From contig DATLFI010000202.1 of assembly GCA_035524895.1 (NCBI GenBank), forward strand, positions 1 to 5,722: 5,722 nt of DNA, given 5' to 3'. Shown in pieces: positions 1-5,722 of this stretch. The stretch's first letter is position 1. Each line of letters opens with the position of its first letter. The DNA is from DATLFI01 sp035524895 (lineage in GTDB: Bacteria; Acidobacteriota; Thermoanaerobaculia; Multivoradales; Multivoraceae). The notes under the pieces were generated by a model, which was not told the origin of the DNA, searched no databases, and worked only from the letters and a program-made list of their open reading frames with translations. The position numbers and the translations under genes were made by a program.

Positions 1-2
1 AC

Positions 3-1661
3 CGGGTCGACGCGGCGGCGATCAACTCTTGGCTGTTCAACCGCGACACCGTCGACAAGGTGCTCCAGCACCTGATGGAGCACGGGCACAAGGTCGAGAG
101 TGGCGACAGGCTGGCGAAGACCATCCTGTTCGCGCGCAACCACGAGCACGCCCGGTTCGTCGAGGAGCGCTTCGACCACCACTACCCCGAGCACAAGGGC
201 CACTTCGCGCGGGTGATCGACCACTACGCGAAGTACCCGCAGAGCCTGATCGACGATTTCTCGCAGAAGGACAAGGCGCCGCACGTCGCGATCTCGGTCG
301 ACATGCTCGACACCGGCATCGACGTACCCGAGGTGGCGAACCTGGTGTTCTTCAAGCCGGTGTACTCGAAGATCAAGTTCTGGCAGATGATCGGGCGCGG
401 TACACGGCTGTGCCCCGACCTGTTCGGCCCCGGCCAGCACAAGCCGGACTTCCGGGTCTTCGACTTCTGCTTCAACTTCGACTTCTTCCAGCAGAACCCG
501 GACGGCATCGAGCCGAGCGCCGGCGCCCCGCTCGGCGCGCGCCTCTTCCGCTCCCGGGTGCAGCTCCTGACCAAGGTGCAGAGGTCGCCGGAGCTCGACG
601 GTAAGGGGGAAGCTGAGGGCGCGTTGGCGCACTCGCTCGCGTCGGCGCTCCAAGGCGAGGTGGCCGCGATGCATCGCGACAACTTCATGGTGCGGATGCA
701 CCTCGAGGCGGTTGATCGTTTCCGGGAGCCCGAGGCGTGGACGAAGCTCGGCGACGACGACGTGGAGGTCCTCGAGCGCGAGGTCGCAGGCCTGCCGAGC
801 CAGCTCGAGACCGACGACATCGACTCGCGCCGCTTCGATTTGCTCGCGCTCCAGATGCAGCTCGCACTGGTGGAGTCAGACCATGCCGCGTTCGAGACGC
901 GGCGGCGGAAGGTCGTCGAGATCGCGACGCTGCTGGAGGAGAAGACCGCGATCCCGGCGGTGAAGGCCCAGCTCGGCTACCTCGCCGCCCTCCAGGAGAC
1001 CGCGTTCTGGGAGGGAACAGGGCTGGCGCAGCTCGAGGACCTGCGGCTGCGGCTACGCGGCCTCGTGCCCTTCCTCGACCGGAAGAAGCGCACCATCGTC
1101 TACACCGACTTCCAGGATCGGGTCGTCTCGGTGCGCGATGGCGACGTGATCGTGATGCCGCGGATGACCAGCGCGCAGTACGAGCAGAAGGTGCGGGGGT
1201 ACCTCGACCAACACCGCGACCATCTCGTGATCCACAAGCTGCGCACCAATCAGCCGCTCACCGCCACCGACCTCGACGGGTTGGAGAATGCGCTGGTCGA
1301 GATCGGCGAGGGCGACGGCGAGACGCTGCTGCACGGTCTGCTGGCGCGGAGCGAGTCGCCGTCGCTCGCGCACTTCGTGCGCAGCCTGGTGGGCATGGAC
1401 CGCGCCGCCGCGCACGCGGAGTTTTCCGCGTTCCTGGCCGATCGCAGCCTCACCACGCCGCAGATCCGCTTCGTCGAGATGGTCATCGAGCAGCTCACCT
1501 CCCGCGGCGTGATGGCGGCGTCGGCGCTCTACGAGCCGCCGTTCACCGACCTGCACGCGGCGGGGCCGGACGAGCTGTTCGGCGGTCGGGAGAACGTGAT
1601 CGAGGGGATCTTCGAGCGGCTGAAGAAGGTCCAGCGGGGGTTGGAGGTGAAGGCGGGGTAG
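3..1661 (+). CDS. hsdR: Type I restriction endonuclease subunit R (HsdR, EcoEI-like C-terminal part), 5'-truncated by window edge
   Basis: The motor/restriction subunit of a type I restriction-modification complex translocates DNA using ATP and cuts unmodified DNA; only its C-terminal 552 residues are visible. The frame is open from base 3, so the true start is upstream. What is seen is the second SF2 helicase lobe: KTILFARNHEHA (about visible residue 39, motif IV region), VDMLDTGIDVPEV (about 99, motif V) and QMIGRGTRLC (Q128 to C137, motif VI with the QxxGRxxR arginines). The rest matches my recollection of the EcoEI R-type C-terminal domain: DNFMVR, RFDLLALQMQLAL, YTDFQD, HKLRTNQPLT, FVRSLVGMDRAAA and YEPPFTDL. 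This domain is thought to contact the methylase-specificity core. The family's N-terminal nuclease domain and Walker A/B lobe would lie before the window. The gene ends at TAG 1659-1661 with a full-looking C-terminus, and no hsdM or hsdS follows, so those partners should be upstream. A solitary helicase related to HsdR is the main alternative. Confidence 0.92.
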   Translation, partial: RVDAAAINSWLFNRDTVDKVLQHLMEHGHKVESGDRLAKTILFARNHEHARFVEERFDHHYPEHKGHFARVIDHYAKYPQSLIDDFSQKDKAPHVAISVDMLDTGIDVPEVANLVFFKPVYSKIKFWQMIGRGTRLCPDLFGPGQHKPDFRVFDFCFNFDFFQQNPDGIEPSAGAPLGARLFRSRVQLLTKVQRSPELDGKGEAEGALAHSLASALQGEVAAMHRDNFMVRMHLEAVDRFREPEAWTKLGDDDVEVLEREVAGLPSQLETDDIDSRRFDLLALQMQLALVESDHAAFETRRRKVVEIATLLEEKTAIPAVKAQLGYLAALQETAFWEGTGLAQLEDLRLRLRGLVPFLDRKKRTIVYTDFQDRVVSVRDGDVIVMPRMTSAQYEQKVRGYLDQHRDHLVIHKLRTNQPLTATDLDGLENALVEIGEGDGETLLHGLLARSESPSLAHFVRSLVGMDRAAAHAEFSAFLADRSLTTPQIRFVEMVIEQLTSRGVMAASALYEPPFTDLHAAGPDELFGGRENVIEGIFERLKKVQRGLEVKAG

Positions 1662-1700
1662 AGCAGAGGAGTCCGTGACGAAACGCCTCCGGTTGAAGCG

Positions 1701-1722
1701 GACGGCCCCCGCGCCGGCCGTC
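1701..1722. terminator. GC-rich hairpin in convergent gap, possible terminator of hsdR
   Basis: GACGGCC at 1701-1707 is perfectly complementary to GGCCGTC at 1716-1722, giving a 7-bp stem almost all G-C, with an 8-base loop. It starts 39 bases after the hsdR stop and lies between two converging genes, where a transcription stop is expected. There is no T-run after the stem on either strand, so it is not a canonical intrinsic terminator. It may aid Rho-dependent stopping or protect the 3' end, or be chance in GC-rich DNA. A third GACGGCC at 1769-1775 could compete for the downstream arm. Confidence 0.4.
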
Positions 1723-1785
1723 GCAGCGGGCAGTTCCGTGAGCGGTGGCGGTGCGTGTTTGCAGTAACGACGGCCGGCGTGCTGC

Positions 1786-2214
1786 TCACAGCACTACCAG
1801 GTTCGCCTCCGTCGCACCGCGCGATGCCTGAAGCGGCACCGAGCGGTCGAACGTGACGAAGCGGCCGCCGCTCGCGGTCGCGAGCGCGAGCAGGTAGACG
1901 TCGGTGACCTGCCGCGAACCGAGCAGCGACCCGCGATCGATCACGCTCTCGTCTAGCAGGCTGAGATCGCAGGACCAGAACGCGTGGTGCTCGGTCGCGG
2001 TGGCGCGGGCCAGGCGGTCCGTCGCCTCGGCGATGCTGACCGGGCTGGGGTAGCGCGGCTGGCTGAGGATGCGGACGAAGCCGTTCTGCGTGATGGCGCA
2101 CGACGCCCAGCCGTGGTGGATCTCGGCCTCCAGGAAGGCGCGGGCAGCGCGGTGGTCGACGTGGTCGGCGTCGAGCAGCGCGACCAGCACGTTGACGTCG
2201 AACAGCGCGCGCAT
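1786..2214 (-). CDS. vapC: VapC-type PIN-domain toxin (putative ribonuclease)
   Basis: Predicted toxin of a type II toxin-antitoxin pair, 142 residues, usual VapC length. PIN-domain toxins are Mg-dependent endoribonucleases that cut tRNA, rRNA or mRNA and stop growth when the antitoxin is lost. The PIN acidic residues are visible: D6 in LFDVNVLVALLD, D105 in QVTDVYLLALA and D123 in FVTFDRSV. The region that usually carries the second acid reads AITQNGFVRIL, so Gln43 (or Asn44) stands where many relatives have Glu. The stretch through SQPRYPSP is typical of the PIN subfamily first catalogued in Mycobacterium tuberculosis (family assignment from memory). The ATG is at 2214-2212, 4 bases after the antitoxin stop, and only a weak GGCGAG precedes it. 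Translational coupling to the antitoxin gene is therefore likely. The gene is cotranscribed with vapB and converges on hsdR. Target RNA cannot be read from the sequence. Confidence 0.88.
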   Translation of the reverse strand: MRALFDVNVLVALLDADHVDHRAARAFLEAEIHHGWASCAITQNGFVRILSQPRYPSPVSIAEATDRLARATATEHHAFWSCDLSLLDESVIDRGSLLGSRQVTDVYLLALATASGGRFVTFDRSVPLQASRGATEANLVVL

Positions 2215-2218
2215 CGGA

Positions 2219-2461
2219 TCACTCGCCGTCGTCGTCGCGCAGCCGGTCGATCAGCTCGTTCGATACGGTAGGGCCTCGCCGCGGCAGCGGCTCGAATCCG
2301 TAGAAGGCGCCCGACTCCGCAACCTCGCCGGCGTGGGTGCGTTCCTGCAGTGCCTGCCTCACGAGCTCCGAAACGACCTCGCCGAGGCTGCGCCGCTGCC
2401 GGCGCGCCCGATCGCGGAGGGCGAGCAGCAGATCGTCGTCGATGTTCAGGGTGGTGCGCAC
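2219..2461 (-). CDS. vapB: VapB-type ribbon-helix-helix antitoxin
   Basis: An 80-residue antitoxin expected to bind and block the VapC encoded just downstream and to repress its own operon. Residues 2-8 (RTTLNID) fit the DNA-reading beta strand. Residues 9-23 and 25-41 (the latter SLGEVVSELVRQALQER) fit the two helices of a ribbon-helix-helix dimer. The tail, with FYGFEPLPRRG and an acidic end (RLRDDDGE), fits the flexible toxin-wrapping region of such antitoxins. The start is GTG at 2461-2459: an in-frame TGA lies two codons upstream (2467-2465) and the conserved MRTTL-type opening begins here. Two ATGs just upstream (2468 and 2465) are in another frame. No purine-rich ribosome site is visible before the GTG, so translation may be leaderless or weak. 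The antitoxin-first order and 4-base gap to vapC are standard for this class. Confidence 0.87.
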   Translation of the reverse strand: MRTTLNIDDDLLLALRDRARRQRRSLGEVVSELVRQALQERTHAGEVAESGAFYGFEPLPRRGPTVSNELIDRLRDDDGE

Positions 2462-2482
2462 GCATCATATGCTAGCGCATCA
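2462..2482. promoter_or_regulatory. Candidate VapB(C) operator: alternating GCAT/ATGC half-sites
   Basis: Immediately upstream of the vapB start, three short half-sites alternate: GCAT 2462-2465, ATGC 2469-2472 and GCAT 2477-2480. They form two overlapping inverted repeats with 3-base and 4-base spacers. The same segment can be read as a direct repeat, CGCATCA at 2461-2467 and 2476-2482, 15 bp apart. It is also locally AT-richer than its surroundings. Ribbon-helix-helix antitoxins commonly repress their operons by binding short repeated or inverted sites overlapping the promoter, so an operator is a reasonable inference. Half-sites of 4 bases are weak evidence alone. Confidence 0.4.
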
Positions 2483-2499
2483 CGACACCAGCCACCCCT

Positions 2500-2505
2500 A
2501 GAGGA
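2500..2505 (+). promoter_or_regulatory. Ribosome binding site of the tricorn-type peptidase gene
   Basis: AGAGGA at 2500-2505 sits 7 bases before the ATG at 2513, good Shine-Dalgarno sequence and spacing. It supports this ATG, which is also the one that gives a signal peptide. Confidence 0.7.
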
Positions 2506-2512
2506 CCGTCTA

Positions 2513-5500
2513 ATGTCTCGAAGCCAGCACCCGACCCTCGCCGTGGCCGTCCTGGCCGCCGGCAGCCTGTGTCTCTCGGACCTCGCCGCCGCCGTCGACG
2601 TCGCCGACACCCGCCTGCTGGCGCAGCCGGCGATCTCCGCGCGCCACGTCGCGTTCGCTTATGCCGGTGACCTGTGGGTCGCCTCCCGGGACGGCGGCGC
2701 GGCGCGAAGGCTGACCAGCGACGTCGGCGAGGAGAACAACCCGGCGTTCTCACCCGACGGCGAGCTGGTGGCGTTCAGCGCCGAGTACGACGGCAACACC
2801 GACGTGTACGTGGTGCCGGTGGCGGGAGGCATACCACGCCGGTTGACCTGGCACCCGGCCCCGGATCGGGTCGAGGGCTTCACGCCCGACGGCAAGGCCG
2901 TGTTGTTCTCGTCGCCTCGCCACGTGTTCACGAATCGTCACGCCCAGCTCTTCACCGTGCCGGTCGAAGGCGGCTTTCCGAGCCAGCTGCCGATCCCCCA
3001 TGGCCTGCGCGGCGACTGGTCGCCCGACGGCAGGCACATCGCCTACATCCCGGTCGCCGAGCGGCACACGCAGTGGAAGGGCTACCGGGGCGGCACTACG
3101 TCGCGCATCTGGATCTACGACACCCGCGACCACTCGGTGGTGGAGGTGCCGCAGCCCGAGGGCCGATGCAACGACACCGACCCGACCTGGATTGGGAAAC
3201 GTGTCTACTTCCGCTCCGATCGCGACGGCGAGATCAACGTGTACTCGTTCGATCCCTCGACCGGCGGCGGCGGCGGCGTGACGCGCCACACCCGGTTCGA
3301 GGACTTCCCGGTGCTCGCGCTCGGAGGCGACGGCTCGTCGACCCTCGTCCTCGAACAGTCGGGGTACCTGCACCTGCTCGATCCCGCGAAGGGCGAGGCC
3401 GAACGCCTGCGCATCGGCGTGGCGGCGGACCTGGTGGAGACGCGTCCCCGCTGGGTCGACGGCAGCGAGTGGATTCGCGGCGCCGACCTGTCGCCGAGCG
3501 GCGCGCGCGCCGTGTTCGAGTACCGCGGCGAGATCGTCACACTGCCGGCGAAGAAGGGCGACGCGCGCAACGTCACGCAGACCACCGCGGCGCACGAGCG
3601 CTCGCCCGTCTGGTCACCCGACGGCAAGCTGCTGGCCTTCTTCTCCGACGAGAGCGGCGAGTACCAGCTCCATCTCGCGCCCCAGGGCGGCACGGTCATC
3701 CCGGGCGAGAAGACGCGCAAGCTGAAGGTCGAGGGTAACGGCTTCTTCTTCGATCCCGAGTGGTCGCCCGACGGCAAGAAGATCTCTTACACCGACAATT
3801 CGCAGTCACTCTACTGGGTCGACCTCGCCAGCGGCGCGTCGAAGCTGGTCGCCAGCGAGCCCTACTACCGGCCCGGGCTCGCCGGCCCCGACCATTCCTG
3901 GTCACCCGACTCACGCTGGCTGGCCTATCGCGTCCATACCGAGGCGGCGATCGGCCAGGTGTTCGTGTACGACACACGCAGCGGCGAGTCGCACGCCGTG
4001 ACCGACGGTCTGAGCGACGTCGCCGAGCCGGTGTTCGATCGCAGCGGCAAGTACCTCTACTTCTTCGCCTCCACCGACGCCGGTCCGGTCAAGGACTGGT
4101 TCGCGATGTCGAACGCCGACGTCGAGCTCAACAACACCGTGTACCTCGCGGTGCTGCGCGCCGGCGACCTATCGCCGCTCGCGCCGGAGAGCGACGAGGA
4201 GGGCGCCGCCGGCAAGGACGCAGAGAAGGACACGGAGAAGAAGGACGACGGTGAATCTCCCGACGACGAGGCCATCGGAGACACCCCTCCGGCGAAGCGC
4301 GGCAAAGACCAGACGGCGTCGGCGACCGATGCGGCGGCTGACGCGGCTGCCGCACCGAAGGCCGTCGAGCCGGTGCGCATCGACCTCGACGGTCTCGGCC
4401 AGCGCATCCTGGCGCTGCCGGTTCCGGCCGCCTTCCACGTCGGCTTGCGCGCCGGCGAGGCCGGAAAGGTCTACTACCTGCGGCGCAGCAATGCCGGTCC
4501 GCGCCCGCGCTTCGCGCTACACACCTTCTCGCTCGACGAGCGCGAAGAGACCGAGCTGCTCGCCGGGCTCGACGCGTTCACTCTCAGCGGCGACGGCAAG
4601 AAGCTGCTGTGGGCCGATGGCGAGACCTGGGGCATCGCTGATGCCGGCGGCAAGGTCGACCGCGGCGAGACGAAGATCGCCGTCGAGAAGATCCAGGTGC
4701 GCGTGGATCCGCCAGCCGAGTGGCGGCAGATCTACGACGAGGCCTGGCGCATCAACCGCGACTACTTCTACGACCCGGGCATGCACGGCGCCGACTGGCC
4801 GGCGATGGGGGAGCGCTACGAGCAGTTACTCGACCACCTCGCGACCCGCTCCGACCTCAACCGCCTGCTGCAGTGGATGTCGAGCGAGCTAGCGGTCGGT
4901 CACCACCGCAATGCCGGGGGCGATCGGCGCAACGAGGCAAAGGAGGTCCCCGGCGGTTTGCTCGGTGCCGATCTCGAGATCGACCAGGGTCGCTACCGCT
5001 TCGCGCGCATGTACGGCGGTCTCAACTGGAACCCCGACCTGCGCGCCCCGCTGACCGAGCCCGGGGTCGACGTGCGCGAGGGCGAGTTCCTGCTGGCGGT
5101 CGACGGGGTCGACCTCGACGCGAGTGAGAACGTGTACGCGCGCTTCGAGAACACCGCGGGCAAGATCGTGCGTCTCACCGTTGGCGGGGATCCCACGGGG
5201 AAGGGCTCGCGCGTGGTCGAAGTGGTGCCGATCGCAAACGAAGGGGCCTTGCGCAACCGCGCCTGGGTCGAAGCCAACCTGCGCAAGGTCGACCAGGCCA
5301 CCGGCGGGCGAGTCGCATATGTCTACGTGCCCAACACCGCCGGGCAGGGGCACCAGTACTTCAAGCGCTACTTCTATCCCCAGGCGAACAAGCAGGCGAT
5401 CATCGTCGACGAGCGCTTCAACGGCGGCGGTCAGGTCGCCGACTACTACATCGACCACCTCCGGCGCCCGTTCATCAGCCACTGGGCCACGCGATACGGC

Positions 5501-5722
5501 AAAGACATCGTCACGCCGGGCGCGGCGATCTTCGGTCCCAAAGTGATGATCATCGACGAGACCGCCGGCTCCGGCGGCGACCTCTTGCCATGGATGTTCC
5601 GCAAGCTCGATCTCGGGACGCTCGTCGGCAAGCGCACCTGGGGCGGCCTGGTTGGCGTGCTCGGCTTCCCGGTGCTCCTCGACGGCGGTGTCATCACCGC
5701 ACCCAACCTCGCGATCTGGACC
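2513..5722 (+). CDS. Exported tricorn protease homologue (beta-propeller, PDZ, S41 serine peptidase), 3'-truncated by window edge
   Basis: A continuous frame of 1070 codons with no stop before the window ends. Tricorn peptidases are large S41-family serine peptidases that trim peptides; the archaeal enzyme works after the proteasome. Residues 1-29 look like a signal peptide (LAVAVLAAGSLCLSDLAAA), so this copy probably acts outside the cytoplasm. Residues about 45-720 carry TolB/PD40-type propeller repeats: FSPDGE (79), WSPDGR, WSPDGK twice, WSPDSR and LSGDGK. A charged, low-complexity linker (about 560-618, DEEG, KDAEKDTEKKDD, then Ala-rich) interrupts the second propeller. Residues 732-797 form the helical part (EWRQIYDEAWRINRDYFYD) ending SELAVGHH, with H797 as the likely catalytic His. 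A PDZ domain spans about 814-905 (EGEFLLAVDGVDL). The S41 core follows, with DERFNGGGQVADYY and ETAGSGGD, where Ser1020 is the likely nucleophile. The frame stops at NLAIWT, before the expected catalytic Glu and PDI-type ending, so roughly 30-120 residues are missing. The start is supported by the RBS at 2500. Confidence 0.93.
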   Translation, partial: MSRSQHPTLAVAVLAAGSLCLSDLAAAVDVADTRLLAQPAISARHVAFAYAGDLWVASRDGGAARRLTSDVGEENNPAFSPDGELVAFSAEYDGNTDVYVVPVAGGIPRRLTWHPAPDRVEGFTPDGKAVLFSSPRHVFTNRHAQLFTVPVEGGFPSQLPIPHGLRGDWSPDGRHIAYIPVAERHTQWKGYRGGTTSRIWIYDTRDHSVVEVPQPEGRCNDTDPTWIGKRVYFRSDRDGEINVYSFDPSTGGGGGVTRHTRFEDFPVLALGGDGSSTLVLEQSGYLHLLDPAKGEAERLRIGVAADLVETRPRWVDGSEWIRGADLSPSGARAVFEYRGEIVTLPAKKGDARNVTQTTAAHERSPVWSPDGKLLAFFSDESGEYQLHLAPQGGTVIPGEKTRKLKVEGNGFFFDPEWSPDGKKISYTDNSQSLYWVDLASGASKLVASEPYYRPGLAGPDHSWSPDSRWLAYRVHTEAAIGQVFVYDTRSGESHAVTDGLSDVAEPVFDRSGKYLYFFASTDAGPVKDWFAMSNADVELNNTVYLAVLRAGDLSPLAPESDEEGAAGKDAEKDTEKKDDGESPDDEAIGDTPPAKRGKDQTASATDAAADAAAAPKAVEPVRIDLDGLGQRILALPVPAAFHVGLRAGEAGKVYYLRRSNAGPRPRFALHTFSLDEREETELLAGLDAFTLSGDGKKLLWADGETWGIADAGGKVDRGETKIAVEKIQVRVDPPAEWRQIYDEAWRINRDYFYDPGMHGADWPAMGERYEQLLDHLATRSDLNRLLQWMSSELAVGHHRNAGGDRRNEAKEVPGGLLGADLEIDQGRYRFARMYGGLNWNPDLRAPLTEPGVDVREGEFLLAVDGVDLDASENVYARFENTAGKIVRLTVGGDPTGKGSRVVEVVPIANEGALRNRAWVEANLRKVDQATGGRVAYVYVPNTAGQGHQYFKRYFYPQANKQAIIVDERFNGGGQVADYYIDHLRRPFISHWATRYGKDIVTPGAAIFGPKVMIIDETAGSGGDLLPWMFRKLDLGTLVGKRTWGGLVGVLGFPVLLDGGVITAPNLAIWT
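3263..3277 (+). repeat. (GGC)5 microsatellite encoding Gly251-255 of the peptidase
   Basis: Five tandem GGC codons encode a penta-glycine turn between a propeller strand (NVYSFDPSTG) and the next (VTRHTRF). Length changes here would stay in frame by whole codons. It is short and may be only a flexible inter-strand loop. Confidence 0.6.

Larger units (their letters stand above)
2462..2512. promoter_or_regulatory. Shared divergent promoter region of vapBC and the tricorn-type peptidase gene
   Basis: Only 51 bases separate the vapB start (minus strand) from the peptidase start (plus strand), so 5' signals for both must be here or overlap the coding ends. I see only poor -10 candidates: TATGCT at 2468-2473 on the plus strand, and TAGCAT (2474-2469) or TATGAT (2469-2464) on the minus strand. 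TATGAT lies too close to the GTG to place a start site before it. None has a convincing -35 partner, so exact promoter positions are not called. Confidence 0.5.

Noticed and set aside
737..1678. 313-codon plus-strand open frame inside hsdR
   Set aside because: Out-of-frame shadow, Arg/Ala-rich; the EcoEI R-type C-terminal motifs are all in the frame ending at 1661.
1953..2468. 171-codon minus-strand open frame starting at the ATG upstream of vapB
   Set aside because: It overlaps vapB and vapC in another frame; its product is Arg/Ala/Pro-rich with no recognisable motif, as expected from out-of-frame reading of GC-rich genes.
2750..3595. 281-codon minus-strand open frame opposite the peptidase propeller
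   Set aside because: It lies wholly antisense to clear PD40 repeat coding sequence. Its product is rich in His, Arg, Val and Ala with no family features. Long antisense frames are common in high-GC DNA.
2674..3738. 354-codon plus-strand open frame in the +1 neighbouring frame of the peptidase
   Set aside because: Arg/Gly-rich translation with no domain pattern, while the frame from 2513 gives a signal peptide, propeller repeats, PDZ and S41 motifs.
4889..5482. 197-codon minus-strand open frame opposite the PDZ and S41 region
   Set aside because: Antisense to conserved catalytic-domain codons, with no ribosome site or recognisable motif.
1..5722. CRISPR array, tRNA/rRNA gene, transposase or attachment-site duplication
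   Set aside because: No spaced long direct repeats, no cloverleaf or rRNA-like stretch, and no transposase motifs were seen; non-coding space totals under 200 bases.

Overview
This window comes from a high-GC bacterium. G or C predominates throughout, including at third codon positions; I did not compute a value. The gene families present (a type I restriction subunit, a VapBC pair and an exported tricorn-type peptidase) do not fix the phylum. Acidobacteriota, Gemmatimonadota, Myxococcota, Planctomycetota or a high-GC proteobacterium would all fit.

Layout: (1) 3-1661, plus strand, is the 3' part of a type I restriction endonuclease R (HsdR-like) gene. Its 5' end, with the nuclease and first helicase lobe, lies before the window. 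(2) 1662-1785 is a short convergent gap with a strong GC-rich hairpin. (3) 2461 down to 1786, minus strand, is a complete two-gene toxin-antitoxin operon: a ribbon-helix-helix VapB-type antitoxin (GTG start) followed 4 bases later by a PIN-domain VapC-type toxin. (4) 2462-2512 is a 51-bp divergent intergenic region with short repeated and inverted half-sites, which must hold the 5' signals of both flanking genes. (5) 2513-5722, plus strand, is a long open frame running off the window end. It encodes a secreted or periplasmic tricorn protease homologue (beta-propeller repeats, acidic/basic linker, helical bundle, PDZ, S41 serine peptidase core). This is the largest gene here, and it is easily missed because it has no stop codon inside the window.

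The restriction subunit and the TA pair together look like the edge of a defence or accessory module placed against a housekeeping-type exported peptidase. No hsdM or hsdS lies downstream of hsdR, so any partners must be upstream and out of view. I see no evidence for a wholly new system. The points most worth a second look are the shared 51-bp divergent control region between vapB and the peptidase gene, and the Gln at the usual PIN-domain Glu position in the toxin.
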